This document shows positions 63,040 through 64,000 of a DNA stretch of 64,000 nt, piece by piece. The DNA comes from Streptomyces sp. NBC_00341. Lineage in GTDB: Bacteria > Actinomycetota > Actinomycetes > Streptomycetales > Streptomycetaceae. Numbering within the stretch: the stretch's first letter is position 1; every line of letters starts with the position of its first letter. Under the pieces are notes generated by a model. That model searched no databases. It saw nothing but the letters and a program-made list of their open reading frames with translations, and had not been told where the DNA came from. The stretch covers positions 1,550,001-1,614,000 of the forward strand of contig NZ_CP108002.1 of NCBI RefSeq assembly GCF_041435055.1. The letters run 5' to 3'. Made by a program: the position numbers and the translations under genes.

Positions 63040-63057
63040 AGCCGCCGCCTTCCTTCC

Positions 63058-63078
63058 GTGCGTAGTGCGTAGTGCGTA
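63058..63078. repeat. Three tandem copies of GTGCGTA
   Basis: The 7-bp unit GTGCGTA occurs three times in a row in the 47-nt gap between the acyl-CoA ligase stop and the TetR start. No function is evident. Confidence 0.7.
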
Positions 63079-63086
63079 TGTGGGTT

Positions 63087-64000
63087 CTACCGGGGTGAAC
63101 GCAGTTCCCGCCTGAGGATCTTCCCACTCGCCGTCTTGGGGAGTTCGGCCAGGATCTCGACTTCGCGCGGGTACTTGTACGCGGCGAGCCGTTCCTTGCA
63201 GTACGCGCCCAGTTCGTCCGGTTCCACCGAGGCGCCGGGCCGCAGGCTGACGTAGGCGCGGACCGTTTCGCCCCGGTAGGCGTCGGGGACGCCCACGACG
63301 GCCGCCTCGCGGACGGCGGGATGGGTGTAGAGGACGTCCTCCACCTCGCGCGGCCAGACCTTGAAGCCGGAGGCGTTGATCATGTCCTTCTTGCGGTCGA
63401 CGACGTAGAGCCAGCCCTGGCGGTCCATGAAGCCGATGTCGCCGGTGCGCAGTTCGCCGTCCGGGAAGGCGGCGGCGGTGGCCTCGGGAAGCCGCCAGTA
63501 GCCGGAGACGACCTGCGGTCCGCGCACCGCGATCTCGCCCTGCTCGCCGAAGGGCACGTCCGCGCCGTTCTCGTCGATGATCCGCACCACCGTGTCCGGG
63601 CCCGGCACGCCGACCGAGAGGGTGCCGGAGACCGGGTCCACGGGGGCCTCCCGCTCGGGCGGTACGGAGGCGCAGGGCGCGGTGCACTCGGTGAGGCCGT
63701 AGCCGTTGCGGATGTACGGGCCGAAGCCCGCCCGGAACTTCTCCACGAGCGCGGGCGGCAGCGGTGCGCCGCCGGAGGAGATCACCCGGAACGAGGAGAA
63801 GTGCTCGGGCGTGACTCCGGGGGTCGCGGCGAGCGCCATGAAGGCGGTGGAGGGGCCGACGGTGTAGGCGGGGCGGTGCTCGGCGAAGGCGTCGAGGACG
63901 ACGCCGGGGTGGAAGCGGTACGCGAGGACGAGGGTGCTCGCATGGGCGAGGCAGACGGCCAGCTGGCACACCATGCCGGTGATGTGGAAGAGCGGGGCGA
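63087..64000 (-). CDS. AMP-dependent acyl-CoA ligase, C-terminal part (start outside window)
   Basis: The last 303 residues or so of an ANL-superfamily adenylating enzyme that activates a carboxylic acid with ATP and joins it to CoA. The visible part runs from PLFHITGMV to the end. Core motifs are YGLTECTAP (A5), VVDRKKDMINASGFKVWPREVE (A8, hinge) and the C-terminal catalytic Lys in LPKTASGKILRREL. The GxGLTE form with the FKVWPREVE hinge suits medium- or long-chain fatty acids. It is first in a unit with the TetR gene. The gene continues past the right edge. Confidence 0.92.
   Translation of the reverse strand, partial: APLFHITGMVCQLAVCLAHASTLVLAYRFHPGVVLDAFAEHRPAYTVGPSTAFMALAATPGVTPEHFSSFRVISSGGAPLPPALVEKFRAGFGPYIRNGYGLTECTAPCASVPPEREAPVDPVSGTLSVGVPGPDTVVRIIDENGADVPFGEQGEIAVRGPQVVSGYWRLPEATAAAFPDGELRTGDIGFMDRQGWLYVVDRKKDMINASGFKVWPREVEDVLYTHPAVREAAVVGVPDAYRGETVRAYVSLRPGASVEPDELGAYCKERLAAYKYPREVEILAELPKTASGKILRRELRSPR

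Overview
The window is a stretch of high-GC actinobacterial chromosome, almost certainly from a Streptomyces species. It holds a chaplin pair (chpC-chpH), a mycothiol ligase (mshC), a mycothiol-dependent formaldehyde dehydrogenase, the ParJ-type PAC2 protein and many leaderless genes. From memory, the order glpD - parJ - mshC - (PI3/4-kinase-like, DUF3090, histidine phosphatase, corA) - ... - chpC - chpH - M20 peptidase - gntR/gntK/gntP follows the S. coelicolor SCO1661 to SCO1680 region. There is no transposase, integrase, CRISPR array or secondary-metabolite cluster.

Layout. 0-8 kb: the 3' part of glpD, then a sugar-acid cassette. The cassette has a FadR-type regulator facing a five-gene operon (L-fuconate dehydratase-like enzyme, SDR dehydrogenase, and the binding protein, ATPase and permease of a sugar ABC transporter). 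A shared 11-bp palindrome lies at both promoters. 8-12.4 kb: parJ and a large secreted GH31 glycosidase. 12.5-17.2 kb: mshC and a run of conserved actinobacterial housekeeping genes ending in corA. 17.2-23.7 kb: a ferritin-like protein, an F420-type oxidoreductase with a perfect 14-bp palindrome upstream, an aldo/keto reductase coupled to a RecD-like protein with a decayed ATPase, and two small conserved genes. 23.8-26.5 kb: chpC, chpH and an M20 peptidase. 26.6 kb: tRNA-Leu(GAG).

26.8-38.4 kb looks like the accessory part. It holds a 1,322-residue UPF1-like SF1 helicase with a long coiled-coil insertion, a dienelactone hydrolase whose ribosome-binding site sits in a strong hairpin behind a short leader reading frame, a LacZ-type beta-galactosidase, a tandem pair of membrane-anchored paralogues of unknown function, and an RluA-type pseudouridine synthase. 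38.4-43 kb: an MBL hydrolase with mycothiol-dependent formaldehyde dehydrogenase, then the gluconate genes gntR/gntK-gntP. 43-52 kb: a cytochrome b plus molybdopterin oxidoreductase pair, ASCH, FUSC-like, FAD dehydrogenase, DMT transporter, TetR-SDR, Nudix and a DUF202 pair. 52-64 kb: a quinone-oxidoreductase-like enzyme, glucarate dehydratase, a phosphotransferase/acyl-CoA dehydrogenase operon, a 1,510-residue HEAT-repeat protein, a LysR regulator facing a small gene, and a TetR regulator behind an AMP-dependent acyl-CoA ligase that runs off the right edge.

Themes. Sugar-acid use recurs (fuconate, gluconate, glucarate, plus GH31 and GH2 glycosidases). Mycothiol metabolism is represented by synthesis (mshC) and use (formaldehyde dehydrogenase). 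Regulatory DNA is unusually readable: several palindromic operators, long perfect terminator stems between convergent genes, and at least seven starts preceded 6-7 nt upstream by a -10-like hexamer with no Shine-Dalgarno sequence. The best candidates for undescribed biology are the helicase, the giant HEAT protein, the RecD-like pseudoenzyme, the paralogous membrane pair, and the leader-hairpin arrangement before the dienelactone hydrolase.
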